A stretch of DNA of 64,000 nt from an uncultured Aquimarina sp. (lineage in GTDB: Bacteria > Bacteroidota > Bacteroidia > Flavobacteriales > Flavobacteriaceae), in the NCBI GenBank assembly GCA_947498705.1, contig CANMLW010000007.1, positions 62,001 through 126,000 of the forward strand. Reading direction: 5' to 3'. This document shows positions 8,592 through 16,959 of this stretch, one piece after another. The notes under the pieces were generated by a model. The model was given only the letters and a program-made list of their open reading frames with translations. It did no database searches and was not told where the DNA came from. A program made the translations under genes and the position numbers. Numbering within the stretch: position 1 is the stretch's first letter; every line of letters starts with the position of its first letter.

Positions 8592-9083
8592 TTAATCTGT
8601 TTTTTTTAATTGAAATAAGTGATACGATATTGTTCACTCAATTTGTACAATAGGCCTACCTTAATAAAATGATCTTTTTACACTAATTACTTCTGAATAA
8701 ATATCAAATAGCTGATTTTCTTTTGGTGCAAATTAAAAATGCAACTCGAATAGCGAATTTAACACAAAACATTTACCTCCTTTTAATAATCAGCATTTTT
8801 ATCACTAAAGAAAATACCTATACTTCTTAATAATTTCTAAAAAATCATAAAAAATACTTGTATGTTGTTATAGAAAAAAAACGCATAATTATCCCTTAAC
8901 CCTACTATTAACCAGTAACTCAAACCCAAAACAACAAACTAAATATCAACACCTTACACTTAAAAAGAAATTATTTTTTTAATAGTTTTTTAACTCCTCG
9001 ATACATTTAGGTTTCTACTATTATCGCTAATTTCATCTCAACTTTAACTCAACATTTTAAACTCAATTTTAAATTAAACTATC
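8592..9083. other. intergenic stretch, no gene seen
   Basis: About 490 bp between the divergent ACT-domain and lipoprotein genes. It is very AT-rich and holds no convincing reading frame on either strand. A weak -7-like TACATTTA (9002-9009) lies 75 bp before the lipoprotein start, and an 8-bp palindrome TTGTACAA is near 8643. No exact TAnnTTTG was found for either gene. Confidence 0.6.
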
Positions 9084-10223
9084 ATGACACAACTCAAACT
9101 CATTTTCAGAGGTGTTTTTCTATTTAGCTTACTCTCATTACTAGTATCTTCGTGCTCTTCTGATCTGGAAGAAGACACAGCTACAACTTCTGAGTCTGAT
9201 GATAAATCTGCCGACTTTTCCAGACTTCGTTATTCTAGAATTGTTAAAATGGTAGGAAGAGCAGTTGGAGAAGAACGATCGATACCAGACTTTAATGGTG
9301 ATGGTGTTACAACAGGCCTTTGTTTTGACCTATCGCTTATTGATGTTTCTAATAATCAAGTAATTGGTACGGCTACGGATTGCCTGTCTAATGTAACGGT
9401 TAATCCAGATGGCAGTATTGCTCTTACAGGAACCGCTTTTTTTGATTTCAACGATGGATCTGGATCATTGGTTACACGAGGACTGACAACTGTGCAACCT
9501 ACTACTCATGGATCACCTGGAATAACCCATATCACAGGAGCGATTCCAACAGCAGACTCTAACGATATTATAGAAGGAACAAGACATTACAAAAATGCAA
9601 AAGGAAAAATACGCCTATCTGGGGCCGTAAACATGCATAGTCCAAACGAAATAACGTTTAACTGTATCTTTATTATTCCTGCCAAGCGACCTAGTTACAG
9701 AGCCTACGGGACTAGCGTATTAAGATTAAAAGGAACTGGATTGAAAAGAGCTCCTTCTAACTTTGAAAAACACCAAATTGGTGTAGATTCTACTGCGATG
9801 TGTTTTGATGTCAACCTATTAGATGCCAGAACAAATCGTAAGGTTGGTAAAGGAACGGATTGTCTATCTGATGTAATGGTTGTAGAAGTAAATGAAGATG
9901 GGCAACCAAGAATAAAACTAAAGGGAACAACCATCTACAATTTTTACTCAGGAACCTTTGCCACACAGGGACTCACTACGGTACAACCAACTACTCATGG
10001 GTCTATAGATGTGACGCATATAACAGGCGCAATCCCCCCTAAGGATACCATACAAAATGACTTTATTTATGGAGATGGTTATTTTTCTAATATAGCGGGT
10101 AGTTCTCGTTTATCTGGTGCTGTAAACATGTCAAGATTAGATACTGAAGACAAAATTGATTTTGACTGTATATTTGTGTTAAACTATAAACATGATGAGC
10201 TTCCAACTATTACCACAAAGTAG
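9084..10223 (+). CDS. lipoprotein with two tandem copies of one beta-rich domain
   Basis: 379 residues starting with a lipoprotein signal ending LLVSSCSS, so it should be lipid-anchored in the envelope. After an acidic linker (residues 25-45) two homologous domains of roughly 160 residues follow. Each has the same landmarks in order: CFD(L/V)(S/N)L(I/L)D, TDCLS(N/D)V, GLTTVQPTTHGS, THITGAIP, SGAVNM and F(N/D)CIF. The paired cysteines in each copy may form disulfides. The glycine-rich (Y/F)(K/S)NA-type turn before SGAVNM recalls allene-oxide-cyclase or dirigent-type barrels, but this is only a fold guess. A strong hairpin terminator follows. Function unknown. Confidence 0.85.
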   Translation: MTQLKLIFRGVFLFSLLSLLVSSCSSDLEEDTATTSESDDKSADFSRLRYSRIVKMVGRAVGEERSIPDFNGDGVTTGLCFDLSLIDVSNNQVIGTATDCLSNVTVNPDGSIALTGTAFFDFNDGSGSLVTRGLTTVQPTTHGSPGITHITGAIPTADSNDIIEGTRHYKNAKGKIRLSGAVNMHSPNEITFNCIFIIPAKRPSYRAYGTSVLRLKGTGLKRAPSNFEKHQIGVDSTAMCFDVNLLDARTNRKVGKGTDCLSDVMVVEVNEDGQPRIKLKGTTIYNFYSGTFATQGLTTVQPTTHGSIDVTHITGAIPPKDTIQNDFIYGDGYFSNIAGSSRLSGAVNMSRLDTEDKIDFDCIFVLNYKHDELPTITTK

Positions 10224-10267
10224 TAGGTTATAAACCTCTCTTTATATTTTTAGCAGCACAGTTTTTT

Positions 10268-10307
10268 AAATGACCTCTTATGTTTTCTCATAAGAGGTCA
10301 TTTTTAC
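10268..10307 (+). terminator. terminator of the two-domain lipoprotein gene
   Basis: A perfect 15-bp stem (10268-10282 with 10289-10303) and a 6-nt loop, with the stem ending in a T-run, lies 45 bp past the stop. Confidence 0.85.
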
Positions 10308-10390
10308 AACTACTATTTGATCAAATCGAAAACTTCTTATAACTGTCAAAAACTATACATTTTTACGACTTAGTATATAAAACGTTACTA

Positions 10391-11761
10391 ATGAAGAATT
10401 TATTAATTGCTTTTATATTCATTATAAGTGGACCTATACTAAGTCAAAACATATCCCAAAAATCCCAACTTAAAAAAGACTATGAGTATTTTTTGGACTT
10501 TTTTATATCTTCTGATCAATCTACACATCAAAAAGCCCTAAAATATATCGAAACAAATTGGTCAGAAAGCTTTGAAATATATACCATTGAATCTATGTAT
10601 TTTTTAAAAAACCTATACCTTAGAGTAAAACTATTGGATATCCTAAAAAAAAACACCAACAAAAACTACCGTTTTGATTACAATCTATGGTATGAATATT
10701 TATGGAGTAAAGAACCAACCTACACTCCTTCCTACTACACGTTCAAATCCTTATTACATAATTCTATTGATAATCGATTTCTAACTTATTTTTTAAATAG
10801 AGAACAACAATCTACAATCCGATTGGATGAAGTTCGCTGGGGCGGAGTTATACAAGATGGTATACCTCCCCTACGAAATCCAACAATGATACGTGCAGAA
10901 AATGCCAGGTATTTAAATAATACCGACATCGTTTTTGGAATTTCTATAAATGGGGATACAAGAGCTTACCCCAAACGAATTTTGGCATGGCATGAGATGT
11001 TTACCGATAATGTGGGCGGAATCGATGTTGCCGGTGTATACTGTACTTTATGTGGTACCGTAATTTTATATAAAACTGAAAAAGATGGAGTCAATTATAA
11101 ATTAGGAACCAGTGGTTTTTTATACCAGTCAAATAAACTTATGTATGATAAAAAAACACAATCTTTATGGAATACGCTTTGGGGGAAACCAGTCATCGGA
11201 CCGTTGACAAGAAAAGGTATCAAGTTAGATTACCTAAGTGTAGTAACTACTACCTGGGGGAAATGGAAAAAACTTCATCCAAAGACTACGGTATTATCGA
11301 TTCGAACTGGCCACCAAAGAAATTATGATGAAGGAGTTGCTTATCAGGATTATTTTGCAACAGATGATTTAATGTTTTCTGTTTCTAAAAAAGACAAAAG
11401 GTTAAAAAACAAACAAGAGGTTTTGGTTATCCGAATTCCTGAAGAAACAGAAGAAAACATTGCTATTTCTTCTCGTTTTTTAAGAAAAAACCACGTCTAT
11501 AAAAATAAAATAAATCACAAAAACTTTACAGTATTTACAGATAGAAGTGGTGCACATCGTGTATACTTTACCAAAGACATACAATTTGTTTCCTATGATA
11601 AAAAATCTCTGGCAATAGACAAGCAAGGAAATGTATGGAAGTTATACGAAAACAAACTAGAAAGTATTAAAAGTAAAGATACCTTAAACCGTTTACATAC
11701 TTACAATGCTTTTTGGTTTGGTTATTTTGCAGCTTTTCCCAATACTGTATTAATAAAATAA
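10391..11761 (+). CDS. DUF3179-domain exported protein
   Basis: 456 residues with a signal peptide (MKNLLIAFIFIISGPILSQ). From about residue 155 it matches DUF3179: GDTRAYPKRILAWHEMFTD, VAGVYCTLCGTVILY, then KLGTSGFLYQSNKLMYD and SLWNTLWG. The YCTLCG pair of cysteines and nearby histidine look like a metal or cofactor site, but the family has no assigned reaction. The N-terminal 130 residues are helical and of unknown role. It is a single gene followed 67 bp later by the CDGSH gene on the same strand. Confidence 0.85.
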   Translation: MKNLLIAFIFIISGPILSQNISQKSQLKKDYEYFLDFFISSDQSTHQKALKYIETNWSESFEIYTIESMYFLKNLYLRVKLLDILKKNTNKNYRFDYNLWYEYLWSKEPTYTPSYYTFKSLLHNSIDNRFLTYFLNREQQSTIRLDEVRWGGVIQDGIPPLRNPTMIRAENARYLNNTDIVFGISINGDTRAYPKRILAWHEMFTDNVGGIDVAGVYCTLCGTVILYKTEKDGVNYKLGTSGFLYQSNKLMYDKKTQSLWNTLWGKPVIGPLTRKGIKLDYLSVVTTTWGKWKKLHPKTTVLSIRTGHQRNYDEGVAYQDYFATDDLMFSVSKKDKRLKNKQEVLVIRIPEETEENIAISSRFLRKNHVYKNKINHKNFTVFTDRSGAHRVYFTKDIQFVSYDKKSLAIDKQGNVWKLYENKLESIKSKDTLNRLHTYNAFWFGYFAAFPNTVLIK

Positions 11762-11828
11762 AGGAGTAAAAATTTAGAATGAATCTTAATGTCAAATACA
11801 ATATTTTTAGATTCAAAAGAAAGAAACT

Positions 11829-12065
11829 ATGGAAAATAATAAAAGAGGTGGTGATGCACCCATCGCCTGTCAATTAGAAGGAGGAAAAAATTATGCTTGG
11901 TGTACTTGTGGGCATAGTGAAGATCAGCCTTTTTGTAATGGGGCACACAAAGCAGCCAAAGCAACAACACCAATGGTTTTTAGCGTTGATGAAAACAAAG
12001 AAGCATATTTATGTACTTGCAAACAAACAAGCAACCCTCCTTATTGCGATGGGTCTCATAAATAG
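11829..12065 (+). CDS. double CDGSH-type iron-sulfur protein
   Basis: 78 residues consisting almost wholly of two iron-sulfur cluster motifs. The first reads CTCGHSEDQPFCNGAH and the second CTCKQTSNPPYCDGSH, each giving the three cysteines and one histidine that hold a [2Fe-2S] cluster. In the first motif the usual aspartate before glycine is asparagine. Proteins of this kind, related to mitoNEET, act in electron transfer or cluster handling. It is followed at once by a strong bidirectional terminator. Confidence 0.93.
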   Translation: MENNKRGGDAPIACQLEGGKNYAWCTCGHSEDQPFCNGAHKAAKATTPMVFSVDENKEAYLCTCKQTSNPPYCDGSHK

Positions 12066-12080
12066 TCTTTTACAATACAA

Positions 12081-12117
12081 AAAGCCTTGTATTTCAACTT
12101 AAACAAGGCTTTTTTTA
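12081..12117. terminator. bidirectional terminator
   Basis: A perfect 10-bp stem AAAGCCTTGT/ACAAGGCTTT (12081-12090 and 12103-12112) is followed by T's on the plus strand and by T's on the minus strand. It sits between the convergent CDGSH and serine hydrolase genes. Confidence 0.85.
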
Positions 12118-12134
12118 ATTATAAGATTAATTCC

Positions 12135-13463
12135 TTATTGTTCTTTGGGTTTTCTGACCAATACCTGCTTTTGGTTTCCTCTCTCAAAAAACATTTTATC
12201 TTCTTCTGGAACGAATCTCAAAGTCAACATTGCTCTGTCAGATTTAAATTTATTTTCCCCTACTGGTTCTAATGGTAATAACGGTTTGCCCGTTGCTTGA
12301 GCCAGTAAGACACCATCCTTTTGAATAATCTCTATGACCAACGGAAAATTTGGGCTGCTATATACTCCAAAATATGATTTTAATTGTGCTTCTTTTAATT
12401 TTGCTGTAGGTTTAAAATCTGGAAGCTTATAATCCTCTCCAGAATATATCTGCAACGCTCCCATAACAATACTCTCTATGGGTAAGACAACACCATTGGC
12501 AATGTATGTTATTCCAATCTTTTCGTTTATAAAATAGCCAGAAAGTGATTGAAACCCATCAATTTTTCCATGATGACCATATACTTTCTTATCTTGAAAT
12601 GGTAACATCATAAGTCCCATACCTAAACCACCATCTATAATTTTCATCTTATTTAATGCTTCCCTTGAAATAAGTTTTCCTTCAAATAAGTGATCATAAA
12701 AAGCATTCACGTCTGATGAAGTAGAAACAATCCCTCCTGCACCCAAAGGTACGCTCATATCTGTCTCTATAGATGGGTTCCATTTATCTTCTAATTCATA
12801 TGATAATGCTTCATTATTTTTTGTATCTATTTTACTACCATAGTAGGTATTCCTTAACCTGCAAGGTTTTACAATTTTGGACTGTAACACTTGGGCATAT
12901 GTCTTTTTTTCTATGTCTTCAATAATGTATGATAATAAAAGATAATTTGTATTCGAGTATTCTGTTTTACTATTAGGTGTAAACTGTGATTCTGATTTTA
13001 TAACTCTTGCTATCATTTGATTTCTTGTTTGTGGTACGACCATCCAGTTTACAAAATCTACATCATCAGTAATATTATACAAACCACTACGATGTTTTAA
13101 TAAATGCCCTATAGTTATCTTATCAGCATTTGGTACTAAAGGAAAATATTTATCGATTGTAGTGGTCAATGTTATTTTTTTTTCATCGACTAACTGCATA
13201 ATCATTGTAGCAGTATATGTTTTGGTAATAGAACCTATTCTATATTTGGTATTTTTACTTGCTTCCCTATTATTCTCTACATCTGCATAACCTATGCAAT
13301 TTTGATATACCTCTTTTCCTTCATGAAATATAGAAATGCTCCCCATTCCTTTATTATTTGTTTCAATCAAATTAAATAAACTGTCTAATTTCTGTTTATT
13401 AAATGTTTGGGCTATCATACCATATCCCATTAAAAACATTATTACTATTGTCCTTTTTTTCAT
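12135..13463 (-). CDS. class C beta-lactamase-like serine hydrolase
   Basis: 442 residues with a signal peptide (residues 1-19). The fold is that of class C beta-lactamases and DD-peptidases: S78-I-T-K81 is the nucleophile motif, Y169-S-N is the second motif, and HHGKIDGF fills the place of the third (HxG). The C-terminal 90 residues form a separate beta domain. Such proteins are usually peptidases or esterases rather than true lactamases. The gene starts 14 bp after the TlpA-like gene and is probably in its transcript. Confidence 0.88.
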   Translation of the reverse strand: MKKRTIVIMFLMGYGMIAQTFNKQKLDSLFNLIETNNKGMGSISIFHEGKEVYQNCIGYADVENNREASKNTKYRIGSITKTYTATMIMQLVDEKKITLTTTIDKYFPLVPNADKITIGHLLKHRSGLYNITDDVDFVNWMVVPQTRNQMIARVIKSESQFTPNSKTEYSNTNYLLLSYIIEDIEKKTYAQVLQSKIVKPCRLRNTYYGSKIDTKNNEALSYELEDKWNPSIETDMSVPLGAGGIVSTSSDVNAFYDHLFEGKLISREALNKMKIIDGGLGMGLMMLPFQDKKVYGHHGKIDGFQSLSGYFINEKIGITYIANGVVLPIESIVMGALQIYSGEDYKLPDFKPTAKLKEAQLKSYFGVYSSPNFPLVIEIIQKDGVLLAQATGKPLLPLEPVGENKFKSDRAMLTLRFVPEEDKMFFERGNQKQVLVRKPKEQ

Positions 13464-13477
13464 ATTATTAATTATTA

Positions 13478-14359
13478 TTATTTCAAAGTTGATTTACTTA
13501 AAGTTTCTCGTATAGCTTCCAAAGAGTGATACTCTTTATACACTCCTTCTGAGTTTACAATGAAGTGTATCGGAATTCCGCCTATTTGTAATAGTCTTCT
13601 GGTTTGCTTTTGATTATTAGAAATAAGCTGAATACCTAATGGACTCTTTGTATCTATAAATCTTTTCCATTTACTAACATTATCATCAAATGAAATATCT
13701 ATATATCCAATGTTCAGTTTAGATTTAAAATCACTTTTTAATTTTTCTAACTCTTCTTTTTCTTGCATACAAGGTGAACACCAAGTTGCCCAAAAGGTTA
13801 TCAGATGTGTTTTTTGATTAACACTTTTTAAATTAAACTGGTTTCCGTTTTGATCTTTAAGAACATGACTAGGTAGCTTTAATTTTTTATTTTCTGTAAA
13901 ATCCCATAAAACTTTGTGATCAATCAAGTTTTCTTTAGTATCAACAATGGCAGTACTATTTTGTAGTTTTAAAGGTTGTAAAAACAGGAAGAAAAGGAAT
14001 ATTCCGAGAGTAGCTATACTCGACAAAATCTTATACTTTTTTTTAGCATTTGCTCTCGTAATTACCAATGCAAGAACTCCCATTCCTATTAATACAAAAA
14101 TGAAAGGGAAATATAAAAAACTAAAAAGATCAAAAATGCAATATGGTATAAACAGTAAGGGTAATAGTTTATTAGGAGTATATTTATTAATAATACCGCT
14201 TAATATCATAGCAATACTCCCGATCAAAACCGGAATCCATTTTAACAGATTAGCATTATAAATATTTAAAGGATTGAGAAATAAGAAAAAATAGAATCCG
14301 ATAGCCATCACTAGAACTGTTACTAATATTCCTAAAAAAATGTTTATTGCTTTTTTCAT
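13478..14359 (-). CDS. membrane-anchored TlpA-like thioredoxin
   Basis: 293 residues: about four membrane helices in the first 130, then a periplasmic thioredoxin domain with FWATWCSPCMQE. The active-site cysteines are C194 and C197. TlpA/ResA-type domains reduce disulfides or support cytochrome maturation in the envelope. The multi-helix N-terminus is unusual for simple TlpA. It precedes the serine hydrolase by 14 bp and follows the ExbB-like gene by 160 bp on the same strand. Confidence 0.88.
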   Translation of the reverse strand: MKKAINIFLGILVTVLVMAIGFYFFLFLNPLNIYNANLLKWIPVLIGSIAMILSGIINKYTPNKLLPLLFIPYCIFDLFSFLYFPFIFVLIGMGVLALVITRANAKKKYKILSSIATLGIFLFFLFLQPLKLQNSTAIVDTKENLIDHKVLWDFTENKKLKLPSHVLKDQNGNQFNLKSVNQKTHLITFWATWCSPCMQEKEELEKLKSDFKSKLNIGYIDISFDDNVSKWKRFIDTKSPLGIQLISNNQKQTRRLLQIGGIPIHFIVNSEGVYKEYHSLEAIRETLSKSTLK

Positions 14360-14519
14360 TTTGATTATTGTTTTTTGGATATAGTTATGCTTCCTTATAC
14401 TAATAAGGGATCAAAAAAGTAGAACTATTACAGACTTAAAGTCTATGACAGAAAATTATCTAATGTTTAAAATGTAGATGTTATATATACAATTGAAAAT
14501 GAGGACGAAATCTGTTTTA

Positions 14520-14942
14520 TTACTCTGTTTCTGAATGGTCATGAATCCATGTAAAAATAACCGTTGATATTCTAGAAACAATAAAAACCATAAGGCCAAA
14601 AATTGTGGGGAGCGCAGAAAGTTTTAACCCTCCTGCCAATAAAGATGTAGAAATCTCTCCTAGTAATTCGATTTTATCAAACGCAGATACAAGCCCTATT
14701 AATTGTCCAATGACGCCATAAACGATCGCTAGCAAACCAATGGAATTAATCAAACTAATATTTTTTTGCAGCTTAAAATTTCTTTTTTTTATTTTTAATA
14801 TTGTCTTCAATATCAAAAATAATATCAACAATAATAAGATTAAAATAGGAAACATATAATACGCCCCTCCATCAAACAAGAGTTGATAAAAACTTACAAA
14901 AAGTAATGGGTTATATAACTGTAAAGAAACAAGTGAAATCAT
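14520..14942 (-). CDS. MotA/TolQ/ExbB-like proton-channel protein
   Basis: 140 residues with about three membrane helices. The stretch LINSIGLLAIVYGVIGQLIGLVSAFDKIE, then ISTSLLAGGLKLSALPTIFGLMVFIVSRI, follows the pattern of MotA/TolQ/ExbB channel subunits, where two long helices line the ion path. It is shorter than classical ExbB and no ExbD or TolR gene is beside it. An exact -7 element and an inverted repeat lie just upstream. Confidence 0.75.
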   Translation of the reverse strand: MISLVSLQLYNPLLFVSFYQLLFDGGAYYMFPILILLLLILFLILKTILKIKKRNFKLQKNISLINSIGLLAIVYGVIGQLIGLVSAFDKIELLGEISTSLLAGGLKLSALPTIFGLMVFIVSRISTVIFTWIHDHSETE

Positions 14943-14953
14943 AATACATCTCT

Positions 14954-14980
14954 ATTTTGGATTAGATATATCCAAAATTA
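14954..14980 (-). promoter_or_regulatory. -7 element overlapped by an inverted repeat, ahead of the ExbB-like gene
   Basis: On the minus strand TAATTTTG (14973-14980) matches TAnnTTTG, 31 bp before the start. A 9-bp inverted repeat, ATTTTGGAT (14954-14962) and ATCCAAAAT (14970-14978), overlaps this element, which is where a repressor site would lie. No -33 TTG was found. Confidence 0.45.
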
Positions 14981-15157
14981 TCCCAGAATACTCTTTTAAA
15001 TTTTGTTTTGCGTTCAATAACCAAATGTATTCGTTTTTTTACTGGATTAGAAACAATTTTGGTGTTAAAACAAGTATTTCTGTCAAAAAGCTTACTTTAT
15101 CTGTAATTTGTCTACAAATATTATTTTCATCATAAAAAAAACGGATATTGCGCATAT

Positions 15158-16228
15158 ATGCTTTCGAGAGAATTTATACTAAAAAAAATAGCGCAATTGG
15201 TACTTCATATCCTTTTTTGGATTGTTGTTTTATTTTCTTACACCTATTTTTTTGGATATAACAGTGAAAATATAAACTACATTTTTTCTTTTTCTGTCTT
15301 TCTAATGCCTGTAACCATCGGCATGACATACACCGTTGCATATATATTAATTCCACAATATTTGTTGCGGCAAAAATATTTTTATTTTGTACTCTACTGT
15401 ATATATGCTATCATTATTTCTGCTTTACTTATTGTACTTTCTTTTTTTTATGGGTTATTATTTCTAACAGAAGTCAGAATTGGAGACATGGCACCTATGA
15501 CTCGTAGCCCTCTTTTTTTATTTATTGCAGTTTATTTTGTTGTATTTGTTGTCTGTGCTTTTAGCCTGGCACAACAGAACTATAAATCTAATTCTAACAA
15601 CCAAGAATTACAACGCAAAATTCTTGAGGCCCAACTTAAACTAAAAGAACAGGAGTTACATTATCTAAAAATGCAAATTCACCCTCATTTCTTGTTTAAT
15701 ACGCTAAATACCATGTATGGTTTTGCACTTAAAAAGTCAGAAGAAACTCCCGAAATGATTCTTAAACTTTCTAACTTGTTAGACTATTTATTGTATCAGG
15801 TTGACAAGCCATTGGTATCATTAAAAGAAGAAATAGAACATATCAAGGATTATGTAACTTTAGAAAAGATGCGGTTTAGCGACACCCTTATAGTATCTAT
15901 GAATTTTGATGTTATTGATGAATCTATTATGATACCCCCAATGTTGTTAATTCCATTCGTAGAAAATAGTTTTAAACACGGTCAAATAAGAAATAAGAAA
16001 CTAACCATTAGTATGGATCTCTACTGTAGCGAAAACAGTATCAACTTTAACATTAAAAATTCTATACATAGCTCCTCGGATACTAATAATGATGGTATTG
16101 GCTTATCCAATATCAAAAAAAGATTATCTACGTTATATGCAAATAATCATGATCTTATCATTTCTAAAAACGAAAGTTGGCATACGGTACAACTGCGATT
16201 AAACACCTCTAAGAAATATGCACTATGA
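15158..16228 (+). CDS. LytS-type sensor histidine kinase
   Basis: 356 residues. Four membrane helices span roughly residues 10-145, then a coiled coil (NNQELQRKILEAQLKLKEQELHYL) leads to the His_kinase signature QIHPHFLFNTLN, with H177 as the probable phosphorylation site. PFVENSFKHG is the ATP-binding N box and GIGLSNIKKRL the glycine box. It has no separate sensor domain, so the membrane part presumably senses. It overlaps the response regulator gene by 4 bp (ATGA), forming a two-gene signalling pair. Confidence 0.93.
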   Translation: MLSREFILKKIAQLVLHILFWIVVLFSYTYFFGYNSENINYIFSFSVFLMPVTIGMTYTVAYILIPQYLLRQKYFYFVLYCIYAIIISALLIVLSFFYGLLFLTEVRIGDMAPMTRSPLFLFIAVYFVVFVVCAFSLAQQNYKSNSNNQELQRKILEAQLKLKEQELHYLKMQIHPHFLFNTLNTMYGFALKKSEETPEMILKLSNLLDYLLYQVDKPLVSLKEEIEHIKDYVTLEKMRFSDTLIVSMNFDVIDESIMIPPMLLIPFVENSFKHGQIRNKKLTISMDLYCSENSINFNIKNSIHSSSDTNNDGIGLSNIKKRLSTLYANNHDLIISKNESWHTVQLRLNTSKKYAL

Positions 16229-16935
16229 AAACTAAAATTTCATGTATTGTTGTAGACGATGAACCAACCGCAAGAGAGATTATTGCTTCGCATTTATCTA
16301 AAATTGATCGTATTGAAGTGGTAGCAAGTTGCAATAACGCCTTGGATGCCTTTAATTGCATTAATATGCAACAAATAGATTTGATATTTCTAGATATTAA
16401 TATGCCAGAGATTTCTGGTATTTCTTTTGCAAAATCTATTAATAAGCAAATCAAAATTATTTTTACAACTGCCTACCGAGAATATGCCATAGAAGGGTTT
16501 GATTTACATGCTGTGGACTATTTATTAAAACCAATATCCTTTGAACGATTGTTAAGTGCTGTAAATAATTATTTTGAAGTATATCATAAAGAGAGAACTA
16601 TACAACCAATAGAATCTAATCTCAATGATTTTATTTTTGTTAGATCGGACAGAAGGATGAAAAAAATAAATTTCAATGACATTATATATATAGAAAGCTA
16701 TAGTGATTATGTAAAAATTCATTGCGATTCCATAACCATTACCACTAGAGAAACTATTAGTAATATTGAAGTAAAACTACCCCAACAGCAGTTTATGAGA
16801 ACTCATCGATCTTATATTATTTCTATTCCCAAAATAGATTCATTTTCTAATGAAGAAATTGTTTTACATAACAAATCCATTCCTATTAGTAGAAATTATA
16901 AATCCGAAGTATTAGGAAGGTTAGAGCGTATTTAA
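16225..16935 (+). CDS. LytTR-family response regulator
   Basis: 236 residues. The receiver domain has acidic D11/D12, phospho-acceptor D57 in FLDINMP and the conserved KP in DYLLKPIS. The DNA-binding LytTR domain occupies about residues 136-235 (FVRSDRRMKKINFNDIIYIES through FMRTHRSYIIS). It is the partner of the LytS-type kinase, which it overlaps by 4 bp. The target genes are not shown; the divergent ExbB-like unit upstream of the kinase is one candidate. Confidence 0.93.
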   Translation: MKTKISCIVVDDEPTAREIIASHLSKIDRIEVVASCNNALDAFNCINMQQIDLIFLDINMPEISGISFAKSINKQIKIIFTTAYREYAIEGFDLHAVDYLLKPISFERLLSAVNNYFEVYHKERTIQPIESNLNDFIFVRSDRRMKKINFNDIIYIESYSDYVKIHCDSITITTRETISNIEVKLPQQQFMRTHRSYIISIPKIDSFSNEEIVLHNKSIPISRNYKSEVLGRLERI

Positions 16936-16959
16936 CCTCCCTCCTTTTATAAAAACTAA

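Noticed and set aside
12135-13463. True class C beta-lactamase
   Set aside because: It has the SxxK and YxN motifs, but its HxG-type third motif and extra C-terminal domain fit the broad serine hydrolase/peptidase group better than AmpC.
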